From assembly GCA_023334545.1 (NCBI GenBank), contig JAADVB010000108.1, positions 1-58,165 of the forward strand: a stretch of 58,165 nucleotides of DNA. Reading direction: 5' to 3'. The stretch is from Salisapilia sapeloensis. Its lineage: Eukaryota > Oomycota > Peronosporomycetes > Peronosporales > Salisapiliaceae. This document shows, in pieces, positions 1 to 10,334 of the stretch (positions within the stretch are counted from its first letter, which is position 1; each line of letters starts with the position of its first letter). The position numbers and the translations under genes are program-made. The notes under the pieces are model-generated. The model made no database searches and was not told the origin of the DNA. It saw nothing but the letters and a program-made list of their open reading frames with translations.

Positions 1-661
1 GAACGCGCTGTTGACGTAAAGCACAAGAGGAGGTGTCATCCAGACGATAGTCGGTGGGTAGTGAACGCAAAGCAGAAATAAACCGAAAGTAGCAAGAAAC
101 CTGCGTAATAAAGTCATAGCTGGAGACTCGTGCTGTCTCGTATTCTTCGCTCCAAGAAGACAACAACGTCGATAAAGTTAGTACCGAGTGCAATACATGG
201 TGGATGCAAGGAAGAGCATGACACAAAGTGCTAGTGCACAGGAAGCTATGATGGTTGGAGTGGCGTCCTCGACAGACTGCTTGCGGGGCATGAGCTAAAG
301 CCCGACATGAATTTACTCACTGGTTCTTGATCAAGCTGTATGACTAGAAGATTACATAGGGCATGTAAGGTTGCAAGGAGGAAGACGAGCATGGCAATCC
401 TGTTGTGGTACTGGGAGCAACTGGAATGACTGGTAGATTGATGAAAACTCTTTCCAGAAACTGCATTGGCATGCACATAGAGGCATCCAAACCATCAAAA
501 GGATGCATGCGTGAACTGATGCCTTGCAGAGTTTCGGATTGAGAACATTGCTGATGGTGCTGACACTGTTAGAACTTTAATTTTCCAAACTTGAATACAG
601 ATAAAACATTGCTAACTAGGAAGGGATCATCACGACAACGCTAGCGACACTTACGAAGTAA
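1..661. other. Intergenic, no recognisable gene
   Basis: I see no convincing gene here. Short open frames exist on both strands, but none shows a recognisable domain, signal peptide or plausible exon chain. It may be flanking sequence of a gene to the left of the window. Confidence 0.4.
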
Positions 662-991
662 TTAGCGCTCCACAGAAACCTTTTCAACATATTTTCCCAT
701 TAAGGCACTCTGACCTAAAGTTTTCAATATAGCTTCGTCCAAATCGTGTCTAGTTTTCACAAAATGTAAAACAGCAGTATTTCGAAGAAAGATGCACCAT
801 ACAATTGAAGCTAGCAAAGTTCTTAAAACTCCTAGGATAGGATATACCCCGTCACAAAATCTCCTTACATCCAGTTGATCAATCAGCGACTTCAAAAACG
901 AGTTTGAACAGAGTCGGAGGCGCCAAACGAGCCGACAAACTACTATTTTGATACGAGAGCTAAAGAAGCTGTCAAATTTGACGCGGTGGTT
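662..991 (-). other. Open reading frame without a start, possible exon or gene remnant
   Basis: A frame stays open for about 109 codons on the minus strand and ends with TAA at 662-664. It has no ATG until close to its end, so it could only be a 3' exon or a decayed gene. The translation has a hydrophobic stretch in its middle (around VYPILGVLRTLLASIVW) followed by a charged C-terminus. I recognise no family. It lies downstream of the FBT transporter, whose own C-terminus is complete, so it is not a missing exon of that gene. A chance open frame is quite possible. Confidence 0.25.
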
Positions 992-1131
992 TCAACAATT
1001 GTGCTAGACGTAAAATTATATCTTTGTTTTTATTAAAGTTTTTTAAAATGCAAATATAAATATACAGACACGTTAAGTACACAAGTATGGGTCTTGGTAT
1101 TTATGGGAAACGGACACTTGCTACAACTTTT

Positions 1132-2859
1132 CTACGCAGCGATTTCATCTGAGCAACCGGCACCACCAGCAATCCGTAAGCACGCGGTTTCTGGGAAAAT
1201 CGACAACAAGTTGGTCGTGATGGACCAGATGAAAAGGAAGACTGTGATGATGGCAATGGCAATGCCGATCCACTTGTTCGTCGAACCATTCCGCTTGAGC
1301 GTCTGTGCCTCTGCCTTCTGTCGTGGCAGCAAAAAGACAAATACGAGCGAGAAGAGCTGGAACGCATAGGCGATAATGTAGACGTACGTCACTTGGTAGC
1401 GGACGGTCGTATCGTCGCGCTGAAGATCAGTGGTGGCAATGTCAAAGTTCTGGTCAATGGCCTTGGTGATAACTGTTGCGAACGGGGATGCAAGGGATGA
1501 GACGGACTCGATAAGTCCATACACCATTGCCTCGTTTCCAATGTCAATGATTTCGACCATGCAATACGTCGTCACGATGAAGCCAACATTGTTCGGGACA
1601 TTTTCAAGAAGCGGAAGGCCGAGCCAGAACCACTGGCTTCGGAAGACATCCCAAGTCGTAAGCATGACTGGAATGACGTCTATAAAGACAACCATGATTT
1701 GCATGACGATGATCACTTTACGCCAGCTCCACTGAAGACCCCATCGCTGGATGATGTAGAGACTGACACCAGCGATGATGTCACCGATGATAGTCGCAGT
1801 GCTGCTGTTGACAGGTTCCACCCCAGCCCATACACTCTGGATAGGATTGCTAGCCGTGACACTGATGTATCCAAAGAGATTGTTGAAGAAGCGGAAGAGC
1901 ATGATCTGGTAGACCACTTGCTGTTGCAACAGTTCGTACACTTTAGCAAACTCCTTTCGAATCGATCGCGTCAGGTGCTTGTCTTCCGTCACAAAGAACC
2001 ACGATGCAATAGCAGTCAGGATGGAGACGGCAGCACAGATGCCAAATACGCATCCAGTGCCAACGTCAGCATCAAAGCTGCCATGATAGTCGGACGAGTT
2101 CAGACCGAAACCAACGAGACACGAGGCAGCAATATCGAAGATATTCTTAATGACGTAAATCATCGTCTGAAGTTTACCTCGAATAGCTTCTGGCTCACGC
2201 TGAGATAACTCCACCATCATACCATTCGTGGAGGCGAACGCAAGAGCCATACCAACATTGGCAATCAAAATCAAGACAATGTACGCAGTACCTCGATCTG
2301 GAGCGTCTTCGTTGATCGATTCCACTTGGGCCTGCGTGAGACTTTCAACAGGTAGGCGAGACCATTTCGGGTCCGGGTAGTATGGTTCTCCAAGTGGAAG
2401 TACTGCCATCACCAGCATACAGATACCGCAGACGGCCCAACCGAAGATCATATACGGTCGTCGACGGTACCCAAAGATCGGGAAGCAATCCGACATCATA
2501 CCAAACACGAGCTTGAGTGTCCATGGGATGTTAATCAGCACATTTGTAGACGCTTGGGCGACACCGGACATATGAAGATAGTTGTTCAGAAGTGGGTAGA
2601 CGATGTCATAGATGACACCGATGACGATACCGACGGCAGCATACTGGATGAGCACACCTCCGTGTTCTCGCCCATATATATTCGGCTCCCCACCAGGACG
2701 CAAGGCACCACTTTCTAGCACCTGAGTCTGGTCATTATGATCCGGAGTCTTCGCTGCAGTGTACCCGGTCGGGTCATCTGACTTAGTGAAACGACCGGCG
2801 GACGTCGTTGAAAGACGATCGATGACATCCCTATGAGCCTTATCGCTGGCGAGTGTCAT
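1132..2859 (-). CDS. Folate-biopterin transporter (FBT) family membrane protein
   Basis: Single-exon 575-residue polytopic membrane protein. After an N-terminal cytosolic tail of about 65 residues come multiple hydrophobic segments typical of a 12-TM MFS-like carrier. The stretch around residues 105-140 (NIPWTLKLVFGMMSDCFPIFGYRRRPYM) carries the conserved arrangement of the FBT family, which is strongly expanded in oomycetes and other protists. The family is predicted to import pteridines or folates across the plasma or organelle membrane; the substrate of this copy cannot be read from sequence. The last TM helix lies near residues 530-550 and is followed by a short Cys-containing tail. The ATG starts an uninterrupted frame. 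The coding region looks intact, with no frameshift. Confidence 0.88.
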   Translation of the reverse strand: MTLASDKAHRDVIDRLSTTSAGRFTKSDDPTGYTAAKTPDHNDQTQVLESGALRPGGEPNIYGREHGGVLIQYAAVGIVIGVIYDIVYPLLNNYLHMSGVAQASTNVLINIPWTLKLVFGMMSDCFPIFGYRRRPYMIFGWAVCGICMLVMAVLPLGEPYYPDPKWSRLPVESLTQAQVESINEDAPDRGTAYIVLILIANVGMALAFASTNGMMVELSQREPEAIRGKLQTMIYVIKNIFDIAASCLVGFGLNSSDYHGSFDADVGTGCVFGICAAVSILTAIASWFFVTEDKHLTRSIRKEFAKVYELLQQQVVYQIMLFRFFNNLFGYISVTASNPIQSVWAGVEPVNSSTATIIGDIIAGVSLYIIQRWGLQWSWRKVIIVMQIMVVFIDVIPVMLTTWDVFRSQWFWLGLPLLENVPNNVGFIVTTYCMVEIIDIGNEAMVYGLIESVSSLASPFATVITKAIDQNFDIATTDLQRDDTTVRYQVTYVYIIAYAFQLFSLVFVFLLPRQKAEAQTLKRNGSTNKWIGIAIAIITVFLFIWSITTNLLSIFPETACLRIAGGAGCSDEIAA

Positions 2860-3572
2860 GGCTTTTGGTCGAGCGATGGGAATTTGGAAATGCCGAGTCG
2901 GTTGTCTTCCCGATGCAAAGGATTGGCCGACATCCAGCGATCACAATTCATAAACTTAGAGTCTGTAAGATGGACGAGGCATGAATATCAGCAATATAGA
3001 AGATGCAGACGCGTGCCACTCGCGTGCCGCGAGTCCAATCACCGTTTAGGATCGGATTGTTATACATCGCACATTCAGAGCTGTAACCAGCTCTCACCAG
3101 CTGCAACTACCTGTCGGCCACAAGTTCTTCACACAGAACTAACGCAACTGACTAAAAGATGCGTAGAAACGCTTCTTCTTGCGGAGAGACAACTTCATTC
3201 CATCCTAGCAAAACTGAAGAGAACTCGAAAAGCGAGGCACAGTTGCGTCGAGTTACTTACAATAACTATCTTCCGCCCTAGTGCGTACTAGTCGCGTGCC
3301 TGCCGATCGGTTGATCCGGTCTCTAGGTAGCACTGGAAGCCAAAGGTTTGTGTCACGCACGAAATTACGTCTTCCCACATGAAGTGGCTACATCAGTCAG
3401 TTTAGTCGAATAACGCAATACACCTCACGTCAGACCGAGTGCGTCATGGATCCGCTATCAAGAGCTTCAAGATACAACAGATCCATCTCACGTAGAGCTA
3501 GCAATTGTCCTAGATGACTAAAGTTTTCATGTTCGATGATTTAGTCATCAAAAGTCTGACCGATGGTACGAG
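2860..3572. other. Intergenic spacer upstream of the FBT gene
   Basis: About 0.7 kb between the transporter start and the stop of the LarA-like gene. It should hold the transporter promoter and the 3' region of the next gene. An open plus-strand frame covers part of it but runs out of the antisense of the transporter start and looks accidental. Confidence 0.4.
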
Positions 3573-5382
3573 CTATATTCCTGATCGCTTGAATGGTCCA
3601 CCTCCAACCCCAGCATCCACACTCGCTTCCTCCTGCTTTGTCGCTAACGACGTCTCTGCATTTGCACCCGACTGACCAGTCATTTCATTCGAACTTTCGA
3701 ATCGACCGCGATAAGCCCACAGCCCAAGTGCTGGGTTGGAAATGTAAAAGAACTTGCTTCCGTCACTCGCAGTATTCCATCCGTCTTTCAGTTCCTTGAT
3801 GTTATACTTCTTTTGCATTTCACTCAGATCAGCATACTGATACCCAACGCCTTCCACTTCCTTTCTCGTCAAGTGTCCTGGGCAGTAGGTAACATGGAAG
3901 CGGCCTTCAGACGATCCGTGGATCAAATGTGCAACGGCACTCAAGTTCCGCATCAACTCCCGATTGGCCTCGAGTTTCGCCAGCACCTCCTACTTAATCT
4001 TATCAGCTACTATACGTGGATGCGTTTTACATCAATACTACAGGTGTCGTGCGATAGCCATATTTCCGAATGAGTTCATCGATTCGGTCGTCTTCGCCAA
4101 ACTTGTGAACGCCTGGAGCTAAGACGATCAAGTCCCCTCCATCTGCAATCGCCATGCGAGTACGATAGATGCTCTTGTTACCAAGCCACGTGCTCTTAAA
4201 CTCATCCGGATCCAAGTACACGACAACTTTATCCAAAGGCGCGTCCAACAGTTCAAAGTTCACTTCTAACGACAGCTCTGCAGCCTTTAAAAAGCACTCT
4301 TCATCGTCTCCAACGAATACTCCTTTCGTCGCTAACTCCCCGTCAGGTCTGTCGATTATGTGATCAGTATCGGAATGCTGTAGGATGTACTAGACGGCGT
4401 ACCCTCTACCGATGACAGTCTGGATGTAAACTATCGGCAAGTTGGACAGAAAATGGGTAGACGCGTAGTTCAGGATGCGACGGAGAGGGTTGTTCGCTCG
4501 TCCCATCATCCGTTCCATGCCATAGACGGCTCCAATAAAATGCGAAAAGTTAATCGCTTCACTGCCACCAGCGCCGACAAAGAGGTTCTTATTAAAATTC
4601 GCCATCCCCATGACTTCGTGTGGGACTACTTGGCCTACTGACAGGATCAAGTCATGGCCTCCCTCCCATAGCTACATAAGGAAGAGGTGAGGTTACGATA
4701 CAGAATGGTAATAATGCTATATATACGAGTTTATTCAGTTGCGCCGGCCATGGTTCGTTCACCTTACCATCACTAGCTTCACGGACAAGTTCGGAGGGTA
4801 CTTGACCAATGGTAACGACTTCATTCCTGTGTAGTGAGAACGAGGTCAATTTATTAGTTTGAGTTTATTTCCTTTGATGCAATGATATAGTTTTAATTTG
4901 TAGCGGATACCTCCAATCGTGGACTCGGAAGAGGTCTTTTGGAATCGTTCCGTACATCTACGATCGAGTATCCAAAAGTTAAAAAGTAATTAGAAACAAA
5001 AAAGTAATATATCAATACTTTATCCAACTCCTCGTTTGTCATAGGAGCATGGGTACCTAACGCAGGTAAGACATCCTTGACAGCATCACCAAGGTATTCG
5101 TACGAAAACTGAGAGATTTCCCCAGATTTCCTATCTCGAGGTGTTTAATAGATGATTTTGTATGTAAATAATGTACAAGTACGAATGATATCTGGTGAAA
5201 TCGGGGGGAACGATCGCAGCCTTCGTATACTTGCTTCCCTTCTTCTCCTCCAACTGCTTGAATGCATCCTGAACAATCTCTCTCAACCGTTCGTCGGTAA
5301 TGACGGCATCCTTGCCTCCTTCTGCTGCGATAAGCACCATCTTACTACCAAACGGAACGAATTGACACGAATGAGGACGCAA
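3573..5382 (-). CDS. LarA-like (DUF2088, nickel-pincer lactate racemase family) enzyme, seven exons, 5' end uncertain
   Basis: Exons on the minus strand: 5183-5382 (5' limit uncertain), 5019-5130, 4911-4957, 4727-4826, 4403-4671, 4042-4348 and 3573-3989. All six introns (52-84 bp) have GT-AG ends and matching phases, giving about 483 residues. LarA enzymes racemise or epimerise alpha-hydroxy acids with a nickel-pincer nucleotide. The expected residues are visible: the first His in PALGTHAPM, the second in VVPHEVMG, the cofactor-linking Lys in NFNKN exactly 10 residues later, and the nickel-ligand His in NFSHFIG 16 residues after that, the same spacing as H174/K184/H200 of Lactobacillus LarA. 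The C-terminal domain (AAHLIHGSSEGRF, TYCPGHLTRKE) is also present. No ATG precedes the FVPFG motif in frame, so a short 5' exon may be missing; an internal ATG lies at 5340. The real substrate is unknown. Confidence 0.85.
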
Positions 5383-6546
5383 CTTGAACTACGAATGACG
5401 TGGCAGAAACATTATGTTCACTACATAATCTACACTTTAGGCACTCATGTAAATGTAACGTTGCTATCCTTGACGAGCATCCAGACGAGTGTTAGGGTAT
5501 CTGCACAGATGACAGCTTGCCTAAAACTATGATGAGGCAGTACACACGACGAAAAATATATTTGTTAGCTTTGCTTGTAACAACATTTTGCACTATAGAC
5601 CCAAATGGAGGTTGAGAATTGAATGTTTATTTTGTTGATCGAGTATCTACGTCTTTCGTGATGAAAAAACAAGCTCTATCGTAGACTAAGACCGTCACGC
5701 ACAAAAGATTTTAAAGCTGATGTTAAGTATGTCGTTCTCTCAGATATACACAAGCACCGACTTCGATCATGAGACATTGCAGCATTACCGATACTAAGCT
5801 GCATAGAAACCTAGGACTTTATTGAGTTTTTTAGCATTGATGACCTTTAAAACCATGAGAGAAACCGCTTATATTGTATATTAGGTAGAAAATAAAGTAA
5901 AAGCACAGCTGTGACAATATGCAGTCAATAGATCTCTAGGTTACCGTATCGTTTCTATCGAATAACTAGATGTATCGGTTGTGTAGGGTATCTAAAACTC
6001 TAGAGAAGATAGTAAACTATTTGACTACGTAGTTTAATGTGTTGTGTACGCTAGACAGGAGTATATAAGTGGACCTTCACTCCAAGCACTCACTGGAACG
6101 TCATGGTAATAATTTATGAACATCAGTTGTCGTCACTTCCTGTTCTATCCATGTATGAGTTAAAATAAACTCATAAGGTGCACTAGCTGATAGGAGTAAT
6201 ACAGATAAATAAAATCACTCTCATACTGTCCATACAAACTACTCTACACAGATACTTTTGCATCGCTTGGTAGGATACTATGTTGAAGTATATAGTTTGA
6301 TTGGAAACTCGGACAATGGCGTAGGTATTGACTCTTCCCGTCGTCAGTGTTTGGAAATAGTAGGATAGCCGTGTTTCTTACAGATTAAGCTTGCGTGCCG
6401 AGACAAATTGTATGGTTTTATCCATAAACTCACTTGCGAAAGAAGTAAAAGTTCGTGCCACTATTAAGAATGAGCTGATATAGATTAATAGGCGTAGGTG
6501 AGATTGACAATGACTGCAAGACAGCTAGGAAGGATCTAAGATATAT
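5383..6546. other. Intergenic, nothing recognised
   Basis: About 1.2 kb of AT-rich sequence upstream of the LarA-like gene and downstream of the broken membrane-protein gene. It should contain the LarA-like promoter and perhaps a missing first exon. I see no gene or long repeat. Confidence 0.4.
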
Positions 6547-7959
6547 TTATGCTTTTTCATCACTTGGAAATGGCTCCGAAAGGTTATTATCCGCGGTATT
6601 GTTGATGTTATGATGATCCCCTTGCATGCGCTTCTTTCGTCGGCATCGATAGACGATGAAGCCAACAATGGCGATGATGACAACACAGATTGGGACAACA
6701 ATCGCAGCGATAGTTCCACTCGACATACTTCCGCCTAGTACGCATACTTCGTACGATGTTCCCTCAATATCCTCGACGTGACCATCAACACAATGGAAAG
6801 TAGTGGCTAGCCACTATTCGCTGATCGTTATATCCGCTTTGTTCAATATTTCGAAGAGCTCAGGTGTCACGCTTCAGTTAAAACCGCCATTCCCGGTGAT
6901 ATTTCTATAGCATCCATTCAACGCGCTTGTTACTTTATATTTCTACAAGTCCATAATGGAACTGTACAGTGTCTCGAGGTTCTTTGCCGTGACAAGAGCT
7001 TGTGATAAATCCTACATCACGCGTATTAAGTTACTGTGGCACCTTATTTACACGCTCTATCGCATTTAAAACCAAGCGTACGTCAGTGTATATGTTGCGA
7101 GCGCTTTCCAGATTTAAAGCCGGCGGGATTTCAAGGAACATGTTAAAACTCATGTCGCTGTTTTGTATGAAATAATTAGTTCTCTAAAGTACTTGGTGGT
7201 AAAGTAGTATAAAGCAGACTTAAATGGTACTAACATTACGCAAATAGTCCCCTCCCGGAAAATAGATTGCCCTGCTGTATGTCAGCGTAAAGCTTTGAAT
7301 GTCCTTATCTGCTAGAACTTGCTTCCAGTTGGGTATGGACTCATATTCAGCCATATTGCCAGTGAAAAACATGAGACTATCGAAGGAGATGGTCTTGAGA
7401 TTCTTGCCCGATGCGATAGTTTCATTCGTAATCGTTGTGCTCACTTGAGAGATGTATTCGTCTGTCTGGTGGAAAGCCACCTTACTACAGCATATATCAT
7501 TAGTACCACCTCTAGGAGAGTATAGAAATCGAGATATACATACAGCGTATTGATGTGATCCGGAACCCGAACATCTACACCCTTGGCAAAATTTTGAGGG
7601 ACCCATGGTGTAGTCGGGACGTCCGAATCGGTAAATTTTTCTCCTAGAATAGCCAATTAGAAGGTGGAGCTATTGTAATCGAAGAGGTGGAAACACTGGT
7701 ATACACAACCAGTATTGTATGGAGAGCGGCACTTTTCGGACGCGTCGGACGTATTTTTATGCCAATCCTTATCGGTGTTATCTCTACATCCAAACGGAAG
7801 AGAGGCTTTATCTTCATCCTGAACGGCGCATACATCATAGCCGTCACATTGACCGTTGTATTTGTGGGTAAGCATACTGGTTTTAACATCACAGCCAGTG
7901 GCAACAACGACAAATAGGCAGATAGTGGCCAAATTGGTCAATCTTCCGCTCGAGGACAT
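6547..7959 (-). pseudogene. Broken gene for a secreted/single-pass surface protein, four in-frame stop codons
   Basis: Exons 7544-7959, 7235-7511, 7052-7183 and 6547-7011 (introns of 32, 51 and 40 bp) chain in one consistent frame of about 430 codons. Residues 1-22 form a clear signal peptide (NLATICLFVVVATGC), followed by a Cys-rich region with many N-x-S/T sites, a long ectodomain, a C-terminal TM helix (TIAAIVVPICVVIIAIVGF) and a basic cytosolic tail (YRCRRKKR). The frame is interrupted by TAA at 7657-7659, TAG at 6943-6945, TGA at 6874-6876 and TAG at 6814-6816, while the sequence around each stop still reads as ordinary protein. I do not recognise the family. The first exon alone would encode a 100-residue Cys-rich secreted protein, so a truncated product could still be made. 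Pseudogene status is an inference from the stops. Confidence 0.65.
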
Positions 7960-8191
7960 GATGCTTATGTAGTAGTCGGCAAAATTACAAGTGATTGGAA
8001 GTTGACATGTTCATGAGCATGATCTGTGATATTGATTGAAAGCCTTGAAAGATGACAATCTCACTGTGCAGATATGTGCATGTTAAATTCTATCCAGAAA
8101 TCTTTAGCAGAGAGCAGAGACACCTATAACGTCCAAATTATTGCTGTGCATGAAGTTGTTCTGAGACCTGAACGTCTTCCGGTTTTTTACT

Positions 8192-8413
8192 TTAACTATC
8201 GGTTACTGACACCATGCATGTAAATTTGTCCTGTTGTCTATCTATAACATAGGTTTCCGTCCTTCCTATCATTTGCAACGCTTTTAAAATACTTGGTACG
8301 TGGCTAGTGCATGCATTAGAGTACTCACCAAAGCTAGGACAATAATGTGCTTCGAATCCATTTGGACTCTTGATAAGCGCTTGCAAAACACAACGTCTCT
8401 GGTCTTAATATTT
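8192..8413 (-). other. Possible 3' exon or gene remnant, Cys-containing
   Basis: A minus-strand frame of about 70 codons ending with TAA at 8192-8194 and starting just after an AG that could be a splice acceptor (AATATTAAG). The translation (for example NGFEAHYCPSFGEYSNAC) has evenly placed cysteines and reads more like protein than chance, but no ATG or upstream exon could be assigned. It lies just 5' of the broken surface-protein gene on the same strand and could be a remnant of a related gene. Low confidence. Confidence 0.25.
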
Positions 8414-8458
8414 CCTACATCTATATCTTAGGACGATGAATTAGGACTACGGGTTGCA

Positions 8459-8920
8459 ATGATACCAATCATGCTTAGCTTGCGATCACTTTACACTAGA
8501 GAATGCACAAATGATGCACTGGTCTATTGTACTGACTCAGAAAGCTTGACACATTATGTGATGGCCTTGACATCTATGTGGCAGAAGACATCAATCGTGA
8601 AAGTTTCGGTCATCGAGAGCGACTTGCTCAAACATCATCGAAGGTCTCGTTCCCACAAGCATCAAGGAACCGTTCTTGCCATAAGTGCACTAGAATCTGA
8701 CAAAACACCTCTGAGCGTAGTACTTGCTATTCATCAACATAACTTTTGTGTCGTGCATCAGCGTTTTCACAGAGAGCACGAAAATTTTTCCCTTTACTTG
8801 TGTCTTTCAAGAGTTCTAGACGGCTTTTTCATTCCGAATTCGAGTCGATCATTAAGTCGGATTGAACAGCCAACAGTCAATAGACAAAGGTTGAAGAAAC
8901 TTCATCAAGTCTGTCCATGA
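8459..8920 (+). CDS. Hypothetical protein, 153 residues
   Basis: An uninterrupted ATG-to-TGA frame of 153 codons. The product has no signal peptide or TM segment and contains a His/Arg-rich patch around residues 60-70 (HHRRSRSHKHQG). I recognise no domain. The length makes a purely random frame unlikely but not excluded, and the surrounding region looks gene-poor and decayed. It could be a relic of a mobile-element protein or a lineage-specific gene. Confidence 0.35.
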   Translation: MIPIMLSLRSLYTRECTNDALVYCTDSESLTHYVMALTSMWQKTSIVKVSVIESDLLKHHRRSRSHKHQGTVLAISALESDKTPLSVVLAIHQHNFCVVHQRFHREHENFSLYLCLSRVLDGFFIPNSSRSLSRIEQPTVNRQRLKKLHQVCP

Positions 8921-9400
8921 CGTCCGTGTCAAGAAAAAGTCGATGAGCATTTGTGGATTACCACATCTATTCATCGAGTAACTCCATGTACCGTACAAGT
9001 AGAATACCTCTACACTGCACATAATTCACTAAAGAAATCAATGTGGAAGATAGTGAACAATGATGGACGAGCATTGGCAGCTAGACCATAGCAGTTATAC
9101 AAGTGTCCATTGATCATTCACTACGAACTGATCCAATAAAGAACTCTGCATTTCTACAAAGCACCAAACCATCACAAACACCACTTTCAAAGCAACCAAT
9201 ACTTCCATTCCTATATTTTTCAAGTATAATCTAAAAGTAACTCGTATACTATACTAGCCGGAAGCTCAAATGAAATAAAAACTCATCGATTTCTATCTTT
9301 AACCTAAATTTGTTCTACAAGACATACATCAATCAAGTCTAATACCTACATACAAACGCCAAGTGTGACACCTAAACAAACAACAAAAACAAACGCGAAA
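8921..9400. other. Intergenic, upstream of EMC7
   Basis: About 0.5 kb without a gene. The part just before 9401 is pyrimidine- and A-rich and should contain the EMC7 promoter and 5' leader. No specific element is recognised. Confidence 0.4.
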
Positions 9401-10262
9401 ATGGGGAGCGGAGGTCGCATGATCCCGCAGCTTTTCACAGCCATGCTGCTTCTCGTTGCCACTACCAAGTACATTTTCACACTCTAGCATCACTCTACTA
9501 TCTATATTTACCACTTTTATACTCGCGATTATCGTATTCGCTTCCAAACAAACAGTGCTGTGGACATTGTTGGCCACGTCTCAATCCCAAACGGACCCTC
9601 GAAAGTAGCTCCGATTAAGATCCTACTCAACGGAGGCGAGCAAGTGACCTATGTACGCTCGGACGGATCCTTTGCACTACGCAATGTGGTCCCTGGACGC
9701 TACGCACTTGACATTCCAGACACCGCGTACTTGTTCCCCCAGGTAGGCATCGAAGTAAAGTACATCTATAGATTTACTCATGTGCCTATCAATCACAGTA
9801 TAAGCTGGATGTCGCTGAAGACGAAACTATTCGAGCTCTGCACTACAAATACCCAGGTAACCACACTCGACTTCTTGCATACAAAACCACAGTCTAACGA
9901 GTAGCACAGGAGCTGGCAAGCAATCATCTGACTATCCTCTACGTATCGAACCGGTTGGTACGATCAACTACTTTGAGAAGAGAGAAAAGATGAGCATCCT
10001 CAGCCTCATCATGAACCCTTCCTTCCTCACCATCATCGTTCCCATCGGCCTCATGTACATCCTCCCGAAATTATCTGAGGGACTTATGGGTAAATCATAT
10101 CACACTATGCCAAATGATACCAAGCATAACACTCTCAATATAGATCCGGAAGAAATGAAGAAAGCACAGGAAGAGATGGGTGGGGCACAAGACCCATCGG
10201 CGATGCTCTCAAATATGTTTGGAGGTGGCGGTGGTCAGAATGACGACAGTGACGACGATTGA
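9401..10262 (+). CDS. EMC7: ER membrane protein complex subunit 7 (EMC7)
   Basis: Four exons, 9401-9468, 9556-9742, 9799-9856 and 9910-10262, with GT-AG introns and matching phases, about 221 residues. EMC7 is part of the EMC insertase that places TM helices into the ER membrane. The protein starts with a signal peptide (LFTAMLLLVATT) split from the mature part by intron 1, then a lumenal beta-sandwich (GHVSIPNG, YVRSDGSFALRNVVPGRYALDI), a TM helix (FLTIIVPIGLMYILPKL) and a Gly/Asp-rich cytosolic tail (NMFGGGGGQNDDSDDD). This order is diagnostic of EMC7. The start was placed at 9401 because exon 1 supplies the missing signal peptide. It converges on the acylphosphatase gene with a 66-bp gap that contains a small hairpin repeat. 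Confidence 0.92.
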
Positions 10263-10278
10263 AGAAATAGAACGCTTG

Positions 10279-10334
10279 CTTTCGATCTAAGAAGTTGTAT
10301 TTCTTTCGATCTAAGAAAATAGACTTTCTTAGAT
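10279..10334. repeat. 15-bp direct repeat followed by a 10-bp inverted repeat between EMC7 and acylphosphatase
   Basis: CTTTCGATCTAAGAA occurs at 10279-10293 and again at 10303-10317. The second copy overlaps arm ATCTAAGAAA (10309-10318), which pairs with TTTCTTAGAT (10325-10334) across a 6-nt loop. The acylphosphatase stop codon (10329-10331, minus strand) lies inside the right arm. The hairpin sits in the short convergent 3' gap, where it could form at the end of both transcripts. The same stem recurs at 22144-22172. Confidence 0.8.

Noticed and set aside
1094-2208. Several long plus-strand frames across 1094-2208
   Set aside because: They are antisense to the intact FBT transporter and have no protein-like features of their own.
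6813-6877. Intron removing two of the four stops in the broken surface-protein gene
   Set aside because: A GT-AG pair exists around 6804-6880, but no donor gives the right phase without retaining the TGA, and the segment between the stops reads as protein.
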